NCBI GenBank assembly: GCA_017511325.1
Contig: JAFWKS010000348.1
Span: 1-11,207, forward strand
Source: Erysipelotrichaceae bacterium
GTDB lineage: Bacteria > Bacillota_I > Bacilli_A > Erysipelotrichales > Erysipelotrichaceae
Direction of reading: 5' to 3'
DNA length: 11,207 nucleotides
A program made the translations under genes and the position numbers. The number at the start of each line of letters is the position of its first letter. Within the stretch, counting starts at the first letter, position 1. The notes under the pieces are model-generated. The model was not told the DNA's origin. It did not search any database and saw only the letters and a program-made list of their open reading frames with translations. Below, one piece after another: positions 1 through 8,700 of the stretch.

Positions 1-2
1 GA

Positions 3-383
3 AATGATGACTGGCTTCAAAAGGAGCGGGAAGAAGAAAAAAAGACGTCCGTCTGGGATTTTGACGGAGTCAGAAGACCGACGACAGTTAAAGAAGAATA
101 CAGGCCTGAATCGCCATCTGCCACTAAAAAAGATATGGCTGATGTACGGACGATCCTGTGGTTCATCTTCGATATCTTTCTGGTTGTAGGTCTGAGCCTG
201 TTTAATGCGTTTTCAGATAACGGTATATACCTGCCGTCATTGATATTGTTTCTGATGATCAATCCCGGGATATTCATCTGGGTATTTCTATTCAAGAGAT
301 TCATGCCTACATGGTATCTGATCGCCGGAGCACTGATCGCGATCATAATAGAATTTTTGTCACTTTTCAGTTTTCTTGGCTAA
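3..383 (+). CDS. C-terminal part of an unrecognised membrane protein (5' end outside window)
   Basis: The frame is open from the first complete codon at base 3 to the TAA at 381-383, so the gene begins upstream of the window. About 44 visible hydrophilic, charged residues (a Lys/Glu-rich stretch, then a segment with WDFDGVRRP) precede an in-frame ATG at 135. I read the protein through that ATG because the upstream codons form a sensible hydrophilic linker. Three hydrophobic segments follow, roughly ILWFIFDIFLVVGLSL, YLPSLILFLMINPGIFIWVF and WYLIAGALIAIIIEFL, and the protein ends just after the third. This suggests a soluble N-terminal region followed by a C-terminal membrane anchor or small membrane domain. 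I do not recognise the family. The next gene starts within a few bases of this stop, so the two are probably co-transcribed. A separate 82-residue protein starting at 135 cannot be excluded. Confidence 0.6.
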   Translation, partial: NDDWLQKEREEEKKTSVWDFDGVRRPTTVKEEYRPESPSATKKDMADVRTILWFIFDIFLVVGLSLFNAFSDNGIYLPSLILFLMINPGIFIWVFLFKRFMPTWYLIAGALIAIIIEFLSLFSFLG

Positions 384-387
384 AAAC

Positions 388-1548
388 ATGAATATGAATA
401 ACCATAAAACCAGAAGCAATTTCCATATCAATGTAAAACTATATCTGACGATGTTTATAATCATCATTTTTCTTTCTGGTTGCAATACAGCTGATGAAGG
501 AAAACCAATCAGTCGCCTTGATGATGGACACCTCTATTACATGGAATATGAAAAGGATTATTACGGTCCTGAGGTTATACAGAAAATGAGAGAACTGGGA
601 ATAATCGATCCGGGCTGTTCAACCTTCTTTACATACAATACTAAGGGAGAACCATTGGCCTGCAGAAACTATGATTATCCTCATAGAGTATCCAAAGAAG
701 ATGATTCGTTTACCGGGCTCAATGTCGTTCTTCATTGCAAACCGGAGGGCAAGTATGAATCCATATCCGTTGCGGATGCCATCTGGTGTGATCCGGGAAA
801 TCCGAAGCTGGTTGCAAACGGACCTGATCAGAAGGATTTTGATCTCAGTCTTCTTGATGTCCTACCGTATCAATGCGGCGATGGGATCAATGAAAAAGGA
901 CTGTTTGTCTGCATGATGAAACTCGATATAAAAGAAGGCGATCAACCGGGAAGGATACCGGCCGGTTCAAGCATCCTGCTTCGCTATATGCTGGATGACT
1001 GTGCTGATGTTGAAGAAGCTATCCGCAAGGTAGAGACTTCCGTGGTCACGCCTGAAGACTGGCAGGGCTGTCATTTCTTCGTGAGTGATGCGCAAGGCCA
1101 CTATGCAATCATTGAAAGCCGAAACAGTGAAGTAAGCATCGTCGACTGCAATGTCGTTACAAATTTCTATCTCGCATACGATGATGCAGAGGATTATTAC
1201 AAAAAAGATGAACTGCGCGAAGAAGCTGTTTTGATCACAGATGAAAACGGAGAAATAATATACAGTTTCGGATATGGCCATGGATATCACAGATTCATCA
1301 CGATCGCAGCGCAGCTTGAACGCTTCAGAGACCTGCACAGTGAAGATCTGCGTACGACCATGCCGGAAGAACAGGCACTGATCATCCTTCAAAGTGCAGT
1401 GCAGAATTCATTTACTGAAGCTGTCGGGACATCGTTTACCCAATACAGTGCCATATACAACAGCGCAAAGAAAACGGTGCGCGTCTGGTCTTTCCAGGAT
1501 TATGGAAAATCATACAGTTTTGATGTAACAGGAAAGCGAATGGATTAG
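388..1548 (+). CDS. Choloylglycine hydrolase family (linear amide C-N hydrolase) lipoprotein
   Basis: This is a predicted N-terminal-nucleophile hydrolase that cleaves linear amides; family members act on conjugated bile salts, penicillin V or N-acyl compounds. From the ATG at 388 it has 386 residues. A signal peptide ends in a lipobox (LSGC, Cys32), so the precursor should be membrane-anchored outside the cell. The catalytic domain starts near Cys77 (PGCSTFF). Arg93 and Asp96 stand 16 and 19 residues after it, the same spacing as Cys2/Arg18/Asp21 of bile salt hydrolases. The GINEKGL motif, VTN (Asn259) and HRF (Arg302) match later family positions. The residue aligning with Asn82 of bile salt hydrolases appears to be Lys178, so bile salt specificity is doubtful. 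No clear Shine-Dalgarno precedes any start. A TTG at 376 would overlap the upstream gene and an ATG at 394 is possible; coupling to the upstream gene is likely. The family is well supported; the substrate is unknown. Confidence 0.85.
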   Translation: MNMNNHKTRSNFHINVKLYLTMFIIIIFLSGCNTADEGKPISRLDDGHLYYMEYEKDYYGPEVIQKMRELGIIDPGCSTFFTYNTKGEPLACRNYDYPHRVSKEDDSFTGLNVVLHCKPEGKYESISVADAIWCDPGNPKLVANGPDQKDFDLSLLDVLPYQCGDGINEKGLFVCMMKLDIKEGDQPGRIPAGSSILLRYMLDDCADVEEAIRKVETSVVTPEDWQGCHFFVSDAQGHYAIIESRNSEVSIVDCNVVTNFYLAYDDAEDYYKKDELREEAVLITDENGEIIYSFGYGHGYHRFITIAAQLERFRDLHSEDLRTTMPEEQALIILQSAVQNSFTEAVGTSFTQYSAIYNSAKKTVRVWSFQDYGKSYSFDVTGKRMD

Positions 1549-1634
1549 ATGACTGTGTCATCAGGGTTAAAAAATCTTATGATCATTTAGACGTTTATAA
1601 GGACAATCTTCTCAATCATATTTAAGGCAAACAA

Positions 1635-1664
1635 AAAACCCTTTATTTAAAGGGTTTTCTTTAA
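1635..1664. terminator. Bidirectional rho-independent terminator
   Basis: A perfect 10-bp stem (AAAACCCTTT at 1635-1644 with AAAGGGTTTT at 1649-1658) encloses a 4-base loop. It is followed by TTTTCTTT on the plus strand. Read on the minus strand, the hairpin is followed by an even better run of T. It lies between the hydrolase gene (plus) and the tRNA pair (minus), so it can end both transcripts. Confidence 0.8.
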
Positions 1665-1667
1665 TAT

Positions 1668-1743
1668 TGGTGGAGAATAGGGGATTCGAACCCCTGACCC
1701 CCTGCTTGCAAAGCAGGTGCTCTCCCAACTGAGCTAATTCCCC
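1668..1743 (-). tRNA. tRNA-Ala (anticodon TGC)
   Basis: This is a 76-base cloverleaf with an encoded CCA end (1668-1670). The acceptor stem is GGGGAAT/ATTCTCC with one G-U pair, the D stem GCTC/GAGC, the anticodon stem CCTGC/GCAGG and the T stem AGGGG/CCCCT around TTCGAAT. The anticodon TGC lies at 1708-1710. It is the second gene of a two-tRNA transcript, starting two bases after the CCA of tRNA-Ile. Confidence 0.97.
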
Positions 1744-1745
1744 AA

Positions 1746-1822
1746 TGGTGGGCCTGATAAGACTTGAACTTGCGACCTCGCCCTTATCAGGGGCGCGCTC
1801 TAACCACCTGAGCTACAGGCCC
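1746..1822 (-). tRNA. tRNA-Ile (anticodon GAT)
   Basis: This is a 77-base cloverleaf with an encoded CCA end (1746-1748). The acceptor stem is GGGCCTG/CAGGCCC, the D stem GCTC/GAGC, the anticodon stem CGCCC/GGGCG and the anticodon GAT is at 1786-1788. The T arm is GCAAG-TTCAAGT-CTTAT. It contains a G-U pair and a C-A mismatch (bases 1772 and 1758), so the T stem is weaker than usual. All other stems are intact. It is the first gene of the Ile-Ala pair and probably functional, although the mismatch is odd. Confidence 0.95.
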
Positions 1823-1858
1823 GAATTTTACGCGCACCCTTTTTTCAGGTGCTTATTT

Positions 1859-1888
1859 ATTCTACTTTAATATCGTCTTTAATGTCAA
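1859..1888 (-). promoter_or_regulatory. Sigma-A-type promoter of the tRNA-Ile/tRNA-Ala transcript
   Basis: On the minus strand a consensus -35 TTGACA (1883-1888) and a -10 TAGAAT (1859-1864) are separated by 18 bases. Transcription would start near 1852, about 30 bases before tRNA-Ile. The short leader can form a 5-bp GCACC/GGTGC hairpin (1834-1852). Near-consensus strength fits a stable-RNA promoter. Confidence 0.75.
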
Positions 1889-1948
1889 TAAAATATCTTC
1901 GATTTATTGTAAAAAGAGCTAAATTGGGATATATTTAGGATGCTAAAT

Positions 1949-2623
1949 ATGAAAAAAACAGCATTTTTTACATTCATAATCATTACTTTGATGCTGATGT
2001 CCGGTTTTACCTACATCAATAACGACGATAGCGAAGAGAAAGGCTATGACTTTGATATTGATGCACTGTATGACTATCAGAAAGAGTATAAAACTGAAGA
2101 ACTGAGCGTCTGTTCTGCAAATACAGCCAAGACATATATGGATTACCGTATGACGACAGTCGTTGATTCCAGACAATATCAGTTCCTTAACTCTAAATGT
2201 TATGTAGATAAAGAAACAGGCTTCCTGTATGACGAGGATGGTTTTATTGCTGTGGCTTTAGGTTCCTACTATGGAGAAATAGGAGACAGATTCTATTTTA
2301 CCCTGGATTCAGGGATCGTCCTGCCTTTGGTTAAAGGTGAAGAAAAGGCTGATGAAGATACTGACTACACAGGATGCTACCACACTAACGACGGCAGCGT
2401 AATTGAGTTCGTCATCGATTCCGATTATGCGAGCAGATATTTCTTTTCCAATGACAACGGTCTGGTGCTCAACGGCAACTACAACAACTATTCACTTTTC
2501 AGAGGAAGCATCGTCAAGGTCGAGAAAGTCCTGGATGAAAAATCTGAACAGATAGTAACCTATCAGATCGATAGCGAAACACCAAAAAGCATTGATATAT
2601 TCAATTACGCTTCAGGATACTAA
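1949..2623 (+). CDS. Small secreted protein of unknown function, possibly 3D/DPBB-like
   Basis: The predicted exported protein has 224 residues. I chose the ATG at 1949 because an AGGATG Shine-Dalgarno (1937-1942) sits six bases before it; the ATG at 1940 lies inside that site. Residues 1-20 are a signal peptide or N-terminal anchor (MKKTAFF, then a hydrophobic stretch) without a lipobox Cys. A charged linker follows to about residue 50, then a compact domain at about 55-195. Its pattern is VALGSYYG (102-109), IGDRFYFTLDSG (111-122), KGEEKADEDTD (129-139) and IEFVID (152-157). From memory this resembles small Bacillota secreted proteins with a double-psi-barrel or '3D'-like core (ALGSYY, then G-x-x-K-A-D-x-x-T-D, then EFIVD). 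That link is tentative and no catalytic residues can be assigned. It is a single-gene unit, with the tRNA promoter behind it and its own terminator. Confidence 0.75.
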   Translation: MKKTAFFTFIIITLMLMSGFTYINNDDSEEKGYDFDIDALYDYQKEYKTEELSVCSANTAKTYMDYRMTTVVDSRQYQFLNSKCYVDKETGFLYDEDGFIAVALGSYYGEIGDRFYFTLDSGIVLPLVKGEEKADEDTDYTGCYHTNDGSVIEFVIDSDYASRYFFSNDNGLVLNGNYNNYSLFRGSIVKVEKVLDEKSEQIVTYQIDSETPKSIDIFNYASGY

Positions 2624-2658
2624 AAGCGGTCATCATAGATGATATAAACTATCATGTC

Positions 2659-2693
2659 AGCGGTAAGCTCATATACTGCTTATCGCTTTTTTT
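2659..2693 (+). terminator. Rho-independent terminator of the secreted-protein gene
   Basis: A 10-bp stem (AGCGGTAAGC at 2659-2668 with GCTTATCGCT at 2678-2687, one G-U pair) encloses a 9-base loop and is followed by seven T. It lies 36 bases after the stop codon at 2621-2623. A second, AT-rich hairpin (ATGATA/TATCAT, 2639-2655) precedes it. Confidence 0.85.
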
Positions 2694-2908
2694 ATATTTG
2701 AAAATATATTTCGTTTTTTGGAAAGAAGTTTAAGATTAATAATTTTCTCATTGAATCAATTGCTAAGCAGAAGATGGGATCGAAACACACTGTCTACAGT
2801 GTTAATTATTTTATTTGTAAAAAATGTATAAATATTATTTAATAGTCTTAATACAGTAAAAAAACGAGAAATGGACCATGTTGTTTTTAAGATATCCATG
2901 ATGTGAAT

Positions 2909-3181
2909 ATGCCAAGAAAACAGAGTGAATATAGAAAAATGTTAGAGATGACAAACCATTGCGTTAAGGAAACGGCAATCTATGAGGGAAATAATAGAAT
3001 TGTCATAGAGTTCTCTCTTGATAGGTAAAACTATGAAGAAGCATAAGGATCAGTTAAATACGGTATTGATTGATATAATAAAATTTCATTAAACTATAAA
3101 GAAATAACCAGAATCAAAATAAAGGATGTTCCTTTTGAAAAAACAACAATGAAAAATAACGCTATTTCAGAGATTTTTTAG
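2909..3181 (+). pseudogene. Decayed remnant of the C-terminal domain of an AMP-forming acyl-CoA synthetase
   Basis: A single reading frame runs from the ATG at 2909 to the TAG at 3179-3181, broken by three in-frame stops (TAA, TAA, TGA). Before the first stop it reads HCVKETAIYEGNNRIVIEFS. After the third it reads NYKEITRIKIKDVPFEKTT. These match in order two conserved stretches of the C-terminal domain of AMP-binding enzymes: the 'yVKE-x-x-Vy...ivAei' strand pair, and the 'YK-x-I-x-x-i-x-I-x-d-x-x-F-x-KTT' end that precedes the catalytic lysine region. After FEKTT the sequence departs from the usual T-K-K-I-K-R. No N-terminal adenylation motifs are visible upstream, so most of the gene is gone. 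The frame has been kept without indels, so the decay is by point mutation after loss of the 5' part. The region from 2694 to 2908 is AT-rich, with only a 6-bp hairpin (ACACTG/CAGTGT, 2787-2802) and no gene I can support. Confidence 0.55.
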
Positions 3182-3185
3182 TGTG

Positions 3186-3215
3186 TTTACCGGTTACGGG
3201 CGATAAAAGTATAAT
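3186..3215 (+). promoter_or_regulatory. Candidate promoter of the addB-addA operon
   Basis: A perfect -10 TATAAT (3210-3215) lies 18 bases after a moderate -35 TTTACC (3186-3191). Transcription from about 3222 would give a leader of about 75 bases before addB. It starts immediately after the stop of the synthetase remnant. No operator or attenuator is evident in the leader. Confidence 0.5.
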
Positions 3216-3296
3216 AATAATATCTTCATGCAATAACAAAAGAGAATAAAAAAACTGTGACAGATTTTTCAAGATGGACTAAAGGGGTAAAGCAAT

Positions 3297-5714
3297 ATGT
3301 CTGAAAGTGCCAAAACAAACAGTCGTTTGAGCGAACTGATCAGTAGTGATAAATACGATCATGTTTTAATGTTGAGCCCTTCAGCATACAAAAACAGGAT
3401 CCTGAAATCACTGTCCAGTCAGAAAAAGATATCAGACATAAAGTTCATGGATCTGAACGAATACAGAAGGAATCTGCTTTTTGATTATGATATCCGTGCA
3501 ATCAAATACCTTAAGGACAAATACGGTTTGAGTGTAGATAATGCTAAAGAGATCATGAGCAATCTTTATTATGTTGAAGACAAAGACTATCAAAATGAAA
3601 AGCTCAATAAACTCGTCGAATACAGGAATGAACTGGACAAAAAAGGACTTTTGAAATACAACAGGCTGTTTAAGAATTTTCTTTCGGACAAAAAGGTGAT
3701 AGTTGCAGGATATGGAGAACTGAATAAAGCCGATCGCAGTTTGATCGATGGGGAAGTAATCCCGTTTGATGAAAAAGACAGATCCTATACCATTAGTGTA
3801 TTTGAGACGATAGAGGATGAAGTCGAATATCTGTATAACTCTATTTTTGATCTTTTGAACAAAGGTGTAGATATCAACGACATTTTTATCCTTGGGGCAA
3901 ACAGCGATTATGAATCATACTTCAAGCGTTACAACACATATTATGATTTCAAGATCATTGTTGAAAATGATGATAAACTGATCGGAACTGCTCAAGGAAG
4001 AGAATTCCTTGAAATGATCGATTCTTCAAGCAAAGAAAAAATCTATGAAACATTGATCCAGCATGACAGCTCCTTGGTCAGAAAGTTTATCAGCATCATC
4101 AACAAATATGCCGAATACGACCTCAGGGATGTCAAGGATTTCATCGTTGACGATCTGAAAAATACCAGTGCATCAGATGCAGACTATAGGAACGCTGTAC
4201 AATGTGCCAACATGTTTACTTTGTTTGAAAAGAAAGATCATGTTTTCCTGATAGGCTTCAACGACCAGATCCCCGTATTGAAAAAAGATACTGATTACAT
4301 TACCAGCAAGCTTCGCCGTCTTTTGAATCTTTCAGATGTCGAAGAAGAAAATGAACTGATAAAGAAAAACACTAGAGCGTATCTGTCCAATATCGATAAT
4401 CTTTGTCTTTCATATTCGAAAAGAAGTCCATTTAAAAAATACAATCCGAACAATCTGTTTCCAAAACAAAAGATAAACGAAGTTGATGTAATAGAAAGAA
4501 ACTACAGCCGATGTGAAGCTGTCAACAAACTCAAGTATGCATATATGCAGGACAAATATCAGAAATACGGTACAAGAGATGACGATTATTCCCTGATGTA
4601 TAAGAATTATGGCAAGAATGATTACAGATCGTATTCAAACAAGTTCAATGGTCTGACCAGTGAACAGATTAAAGATCTGAACAAGGTAAGCCTTGCCTAT
4701 ACATCAATGAATACATTCTATCTGTGTTACTTCAGATATTATCTGGATAGGATCTTGAAGCTGTCCGATAGTTCAGATAATTTCAACACCAGGATCGGAA
4801 GCATCTGCCACGAAGTTCTGCAGGACATGTATACTGATAGAAACTTTGATTTTGAAGTCTCGTGGAAGAAAGCTTATGAAGCTGAAGAAAGCAGGCTCAC
4901 AGATGAGGAAAGATTATTCGCTGATGAATCAGAAGATTTTTTTGTCGAGAAGATCAAAGAAGAACTTAAACAGGATCTTGAAATAATCAAAAAGCAGAAA
5001 GAGTCGACTCTGCTGGATAAGCAGCTCTGCGAAGAAAACTTCAGTATCGAGGTGGATAAGAATATCAGATTTACCGGAAAGATCGATAAAGTCATGTATA
5101 AGGAAGGCGATGATTCGATCGTCGCAAACGTCGTTGACTACAAGACCGGAAGTTCTTCCGACATAGACAGAAGTATCATGGAATACGGCCTGTCACTGCA
5201 GCTCCCTTCATATATGTATCTGCTTTCAAAACAGAATCCTTTTAAAGACAAGGAGATACTTTTTGGCGGGCTTTATCTGCAGCATATCGTAAACAATTCA
5301 AACAAATACGATAAAGATAGAACACTGGAACAGCAGAAGATGGAATCGATGAAGCTTGACGGTTTCTCCACTGACGATCTTGACAGGCTTGAAGTGACTG
5401 ATCCGGATCTTGAAGACGGTTTAAGCAGTTCACTCTATAAGGGCTTAAAGAAAAACAGTAAAGGTGGTCTTTTTGCCAGATCCAAGACGATGAGCGATGA
5501 AGAGATCAACGAGAAGATCGAACTTGTTGATGAGAAGATAAAAACAGCCGGGCACGAGATAATGAAGGGAAATTTTAAGATCAATCCTAAACAGATAAAC
5601 GGAGAAAACGTTTCCTGCAAGTATTGCCCTTATGGTGATATCTGTTTCAGAAGCAGTGAAGATCTAGACATAATAACAAAAGGAGCCCAGGAAAATGGCA
5701 GTGATGTGGACTGA
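3297..5714 (+). CDS. addB: AddB-type subunit of the ATP-dependent helicase/nuclease (PD-(D/E)XK and Fe-S cluster)
   Basis: This is the partner of AddA in the cytoplasmic AddAB complex, which resects double-strand DNA ends for RecA-dependent repair; AddB cuts the strand of opposite polarity to that cut by AddA. The start is set by AAAGGGG (3281-3287) nine bases before the ATG. The N-terminal half (about 1-460) is helicase-like in position but shows no Walker A motif. The C-terminal nuclease has His505 (ICHEV), Asp597 (GKIDK), Asp614 and Lys616 (VVDYKTG) and Gln635/Tyr639 (QLPSY). Four cysteines, Cys477 plus C774-x2-C777-x5-C783, match the iron-sulfur staple that encloses the AddB nuclease. At 805 residues it is clearly shorter than B. 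subtilis AddB (about 1,170), with the loss in the helicase-like part. Its last 20 bases overlap addA, so the two are translationally linked. A RexB-type name would fit equally well. Confidence 0.87.
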   Translation: MSESAKTNSRLSELISSDKYDHVLMLSPSAYKNRILKSLSSQKKISDIKFMDLNEYRRNLLFDYDIRAIKYLKDKYGLSVDNAKEIMSNLYYVEDKDYQNEKLNKLVEYRNELDKKGLLKYNRLFKNFLSDKKVIVAGYGELNKADRSLIDGEVIPFDEKDRSYTISVFETIEDEVEYLYNSIFDLLNKGVDINDIFILGANSDYESYFKRYNTYYDFKIIVENDDKLIGTAQGREFLEMIDSSSKEKIYETLIQHDSSLVRKFISIINKYAEYDLRDVKDFIVDDLKNTSASDADYRNAVQCANMFTLFEKKDHVFLIGFNDQIPVLKKDTDYITSKLRRLLNLSDVEEENELIKKNTRAYLSNIDNLCLSYSKRSPFKKYNPNNLFPKQKINEVDVIERNYSRCEAVNKLKYAYMQDKYQKYGTRDDDYSLMYKNYGKNDYRSYSNKFNGLTSEQIKDLNKVSLAYTSMNTFYLCYFRYYLDRILKLSDSSDNFNTRIGSICHEVLQDMYTDRNFDFEVSWKKAYEAEESRLTDEERLFADESEDFFVEKIKEELKQDLEIIKKQKESTLLDKQLCEENFSIEVDKNIRFTGKIDKVMYKEGDDSIVANVVDYKTGSSSDIDRSIMEYGLSLQLPSYMYLLSKQNPFKDKEILFGGLYLQHIVNNSNKYDKDRTLEQQKMESMKLDGFSTDDLDRLEVTDPDLEDGLSSSLYKGLKKNSKGGLFARSKTMSDEEINEKIELVDEKIKTAGHEIMKGNFKINPKQINGENVSCKYCPYGDICFRSSEDLDIITKGAQENGSDVD

Positions 5715-8700
5715 TGAACAATTAAGGGCTATCAGCAGATTCGGACACAATATCCTTGTCTCTGCCGGCGCAGGCAGCGGTAAAACGGCGGTGCTTTCCG
5801 AAAGAGTATACAGGCATGTCGGTGAAAGAAAGATAGATATCGACCGACTTCTGGTTTTGACTTTCACCAACAAAGCTGCTGCCGAGATGAAGAAGAGGAT
5901 AAGAGATGCGATCACTTCTGATAAGAACGGACTTTTTGAAAGCGAACAGGAAAAAGCTAGACAGATAAACAAGATCGACAGTTCATATATCATGACTTTC
6001 GATGCCTATGCGCAATCGCTGGTCAAGAAGTATCACTACGTTTTCAATACGGACAGGAACGTCTCCATAATCGACAATAACATTCTTAATACGGAAACAA
6101 AAGATATCCTCAATGAGATCATTTTGGAAAAGTACAGAAGCAATGATCCGGATTTTTTAAATCTGATCAATGATTTCTGCATCAAAAACGATGACAATAT
6201 CAAAGAAGCTGTATTGGCTATCCATAGCGGACTTGACAGGATCTATGACCGGAAGGGCTATGCAGATAAATACACTGAACGGTTTTACAGTGATGAAGCA
6301 CTCGACAGAACCATGAAGGAATATGTCGAAGTTCTTAGATCACTCATCAGCAAGCTCAAAGCAGAGATGATCTCTTTAAGTGATGAGGATATAGATACCG
6401 ATCAGATGTTCATAAACGACACTCCTTTATATGCAAGCAATACTTACAGTGAAATAAGAGAAAGTGCCTCGCTCATCGAACCTAGCGGCAAGTCTCTTCC
6501 AAGGGGTTCATCTGATAAGGCAAAGAAGCTAAATAATAACATCAAGAAACAGATAAGCAAGCTGAAAGAGATGACGGCTTTGAGTGAAGATGAACTTAAA
6601 CAGGAGCTGCTGGATACAAAAGAAAGCTCACTGTGCCTTTTGAGCCTGGCCCAGGAATTAAAAGACAGAGTGGATGTTTTCAAGAGCAGCAACAATCTGT
6701 TTTCTTTTTCTGATATCTTCAGGATGGCGATCGATCTGGTAAGCAGCAACGAAGAGATCAGGAAAGAGATCCAGGAAGGCTTTGATGAGATCCTGATAGA
6801 TGAGTATCAGGATACCAATGATCTGCAGGAAGAATTCATCAGCAGGATCGCCCATGACAATGTCTATATGGTAGGTGACATCAAGCAGTCGATCTATCGC
6901 TTCCGCAACGCCAATCCGGCTTTGTTCAAATACAAATATGAGACATACAGAAAAGATGCGGATGACGATGAACTGATCGAACTCTCCAGAAACTTCCGAA
7001 GCAGAAAAGAGGTACTGGAAGACATCAATGATGTTTTCGACAGACTGATGGATTCCAAGATCGGTGGTGCAGATTTCAGAAGATCTCATCACATGAGATC
7101 AGGCAGAGAAAATGAAGATGTTCGCAACAAAGATCAGCACATGGAGATCCTTAAATATGCTTATGATAAAAAGGAATCTCCATTCAGTGAATACAGCAAG
7201 CATGAAGTCGAAGCTTTCATCACAGCAAAGGACATCTTAAAAAAGATCGATCAGAAATTCGAAGTTCGTGATTCTGTCAAAAAGGAAGACGGTTCAAAAG
7301 AAACGGTCTTCAGGCCGGCTGAATACAGAGACTTCTGCATCATCGTAGATCGCAAGACCAATTTCGATCTTTATAAGCAGATCCTTTCCTACTACAACAT
7401 TCCGGTCGCTATCGAAAGAGATGAGAACATGTCTGGTTCTGATCTGTCGATCGCGATCAAGGCGGTATTTGTACTGCTGACATGTATGAACGAGGGCAGG
7501 ATCGAAGAAGAAGATTTCAGACACGCTTTCGCTTCACTGGCGAGAAGTTTTCTTGTAGAGATGAAAGACAGCGATCTTTATGACATCATCAGAAAAAAAG
7601 AATATGGATCGTCAGATCTTTATCAGAAACTGCTAAAGATACAACAGGATATCGAAACAAAGACCATCGCTGATATTCTTGATGAAACAGTCAGCGAATT
7701 TGATGTCTACAGCAAGATAAACAAGATCGGTCAGGTCAAGGAAAATCTCGTCAAGATGGATTATCTTTATCAGCTGGCCCACAATCTCAGTTCAATAGGC
7801 TATGACTATAAGAATTTCAGCGAATATCTGACGAATGCCTTTGATCCTGGTGAAGAAAATGACATCACATTCAATATCGACAACGATGATGAAAATGCCG
7901 TCAAGATCATCAACATCCATAAATCCAAAGGATTGGAATACAAGATCTGTTACTTCATCGGACTGGATGTTGAATTCAATAAGGGAGATGTCAGAGACAG
8001 GATCTCTTTCTCAAAAGATCTGGGTATCGTTTTACCTGTGATGGTCAAAGGAAGAGGCTTGAAAGAAACGATCAAAAAAGCGATATTCAAATATGAATTC
8101 AATAAAGAAGATATCAGTGAAAAGCTCAGGCTTTTATATGTTGCCTTGACCAGAACGGAAGATAAGATGATCCTGGTCTGCCTGTTAGAAAACAAGAGTG
8201 AAGGCAACGTCGCCAGCAAGGAGATGGTTCCAGACCTGACAAGACTTGAATTCACCTGTTTCAAGGATATGCTGGACTCTATTTATGAGGATATAGAAGA
8301 CCGCATTATTGATCTGGATCTTTCAAAATACAGCTTCACAAAAGATTATCAGACCAAGAAAGTCGATCTTTTTGCGGATATTGATCCTGAGGTGAATGAA
8401 ACGATCGACCTGATCAAGTTCAGCAAAATAGAGCCGGAAAAGATCGAACGCTCCAGCTTCTCCAAGGATGCCGGTCTTATTTCAGCGGATACGCTTGAAA
8501 AGATGGAACTTGGAACTTTGCTCCACTACTATCTTGAAATATTGGATTTCAATGATCCTGATTATACCTTGATCGATCCTGAACACAGAAGATACATAAA
8601 GAGCTTCATGGATTCCGATCTTATGAAAGATGTAAAGGATGGCAAAGCTTATAAGGAATATGAGTTCATCTACGAAGACAACAAGGAAGAAAAACACGGC

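Noticed and set aside
4..189. A 61-residue plus-strand frame at the left edge
   Set aside because: It overlaps the open frame of the membrane protein in another phase, has low-complexity basic composition and no ribosome-binding site.
967..1392. Antisense frame of 141 codons within the hydrolase gene
   Set aside because: It is a shadow of the strongly supported plus-strand gene, with no start signal or recognisable protein features. The same holds for the other antisense frames inside addB, addA and the transporter gene.
1930..1935. Possible -10 TATATT with TTGTAA 17 bases upstream, before the secreted-protein gene
   Set aside because: Transcription would begin at about 1942, inside or after the Shine-Dalgarno used for the start at 1949, so it is unlikely to be the working promoter.
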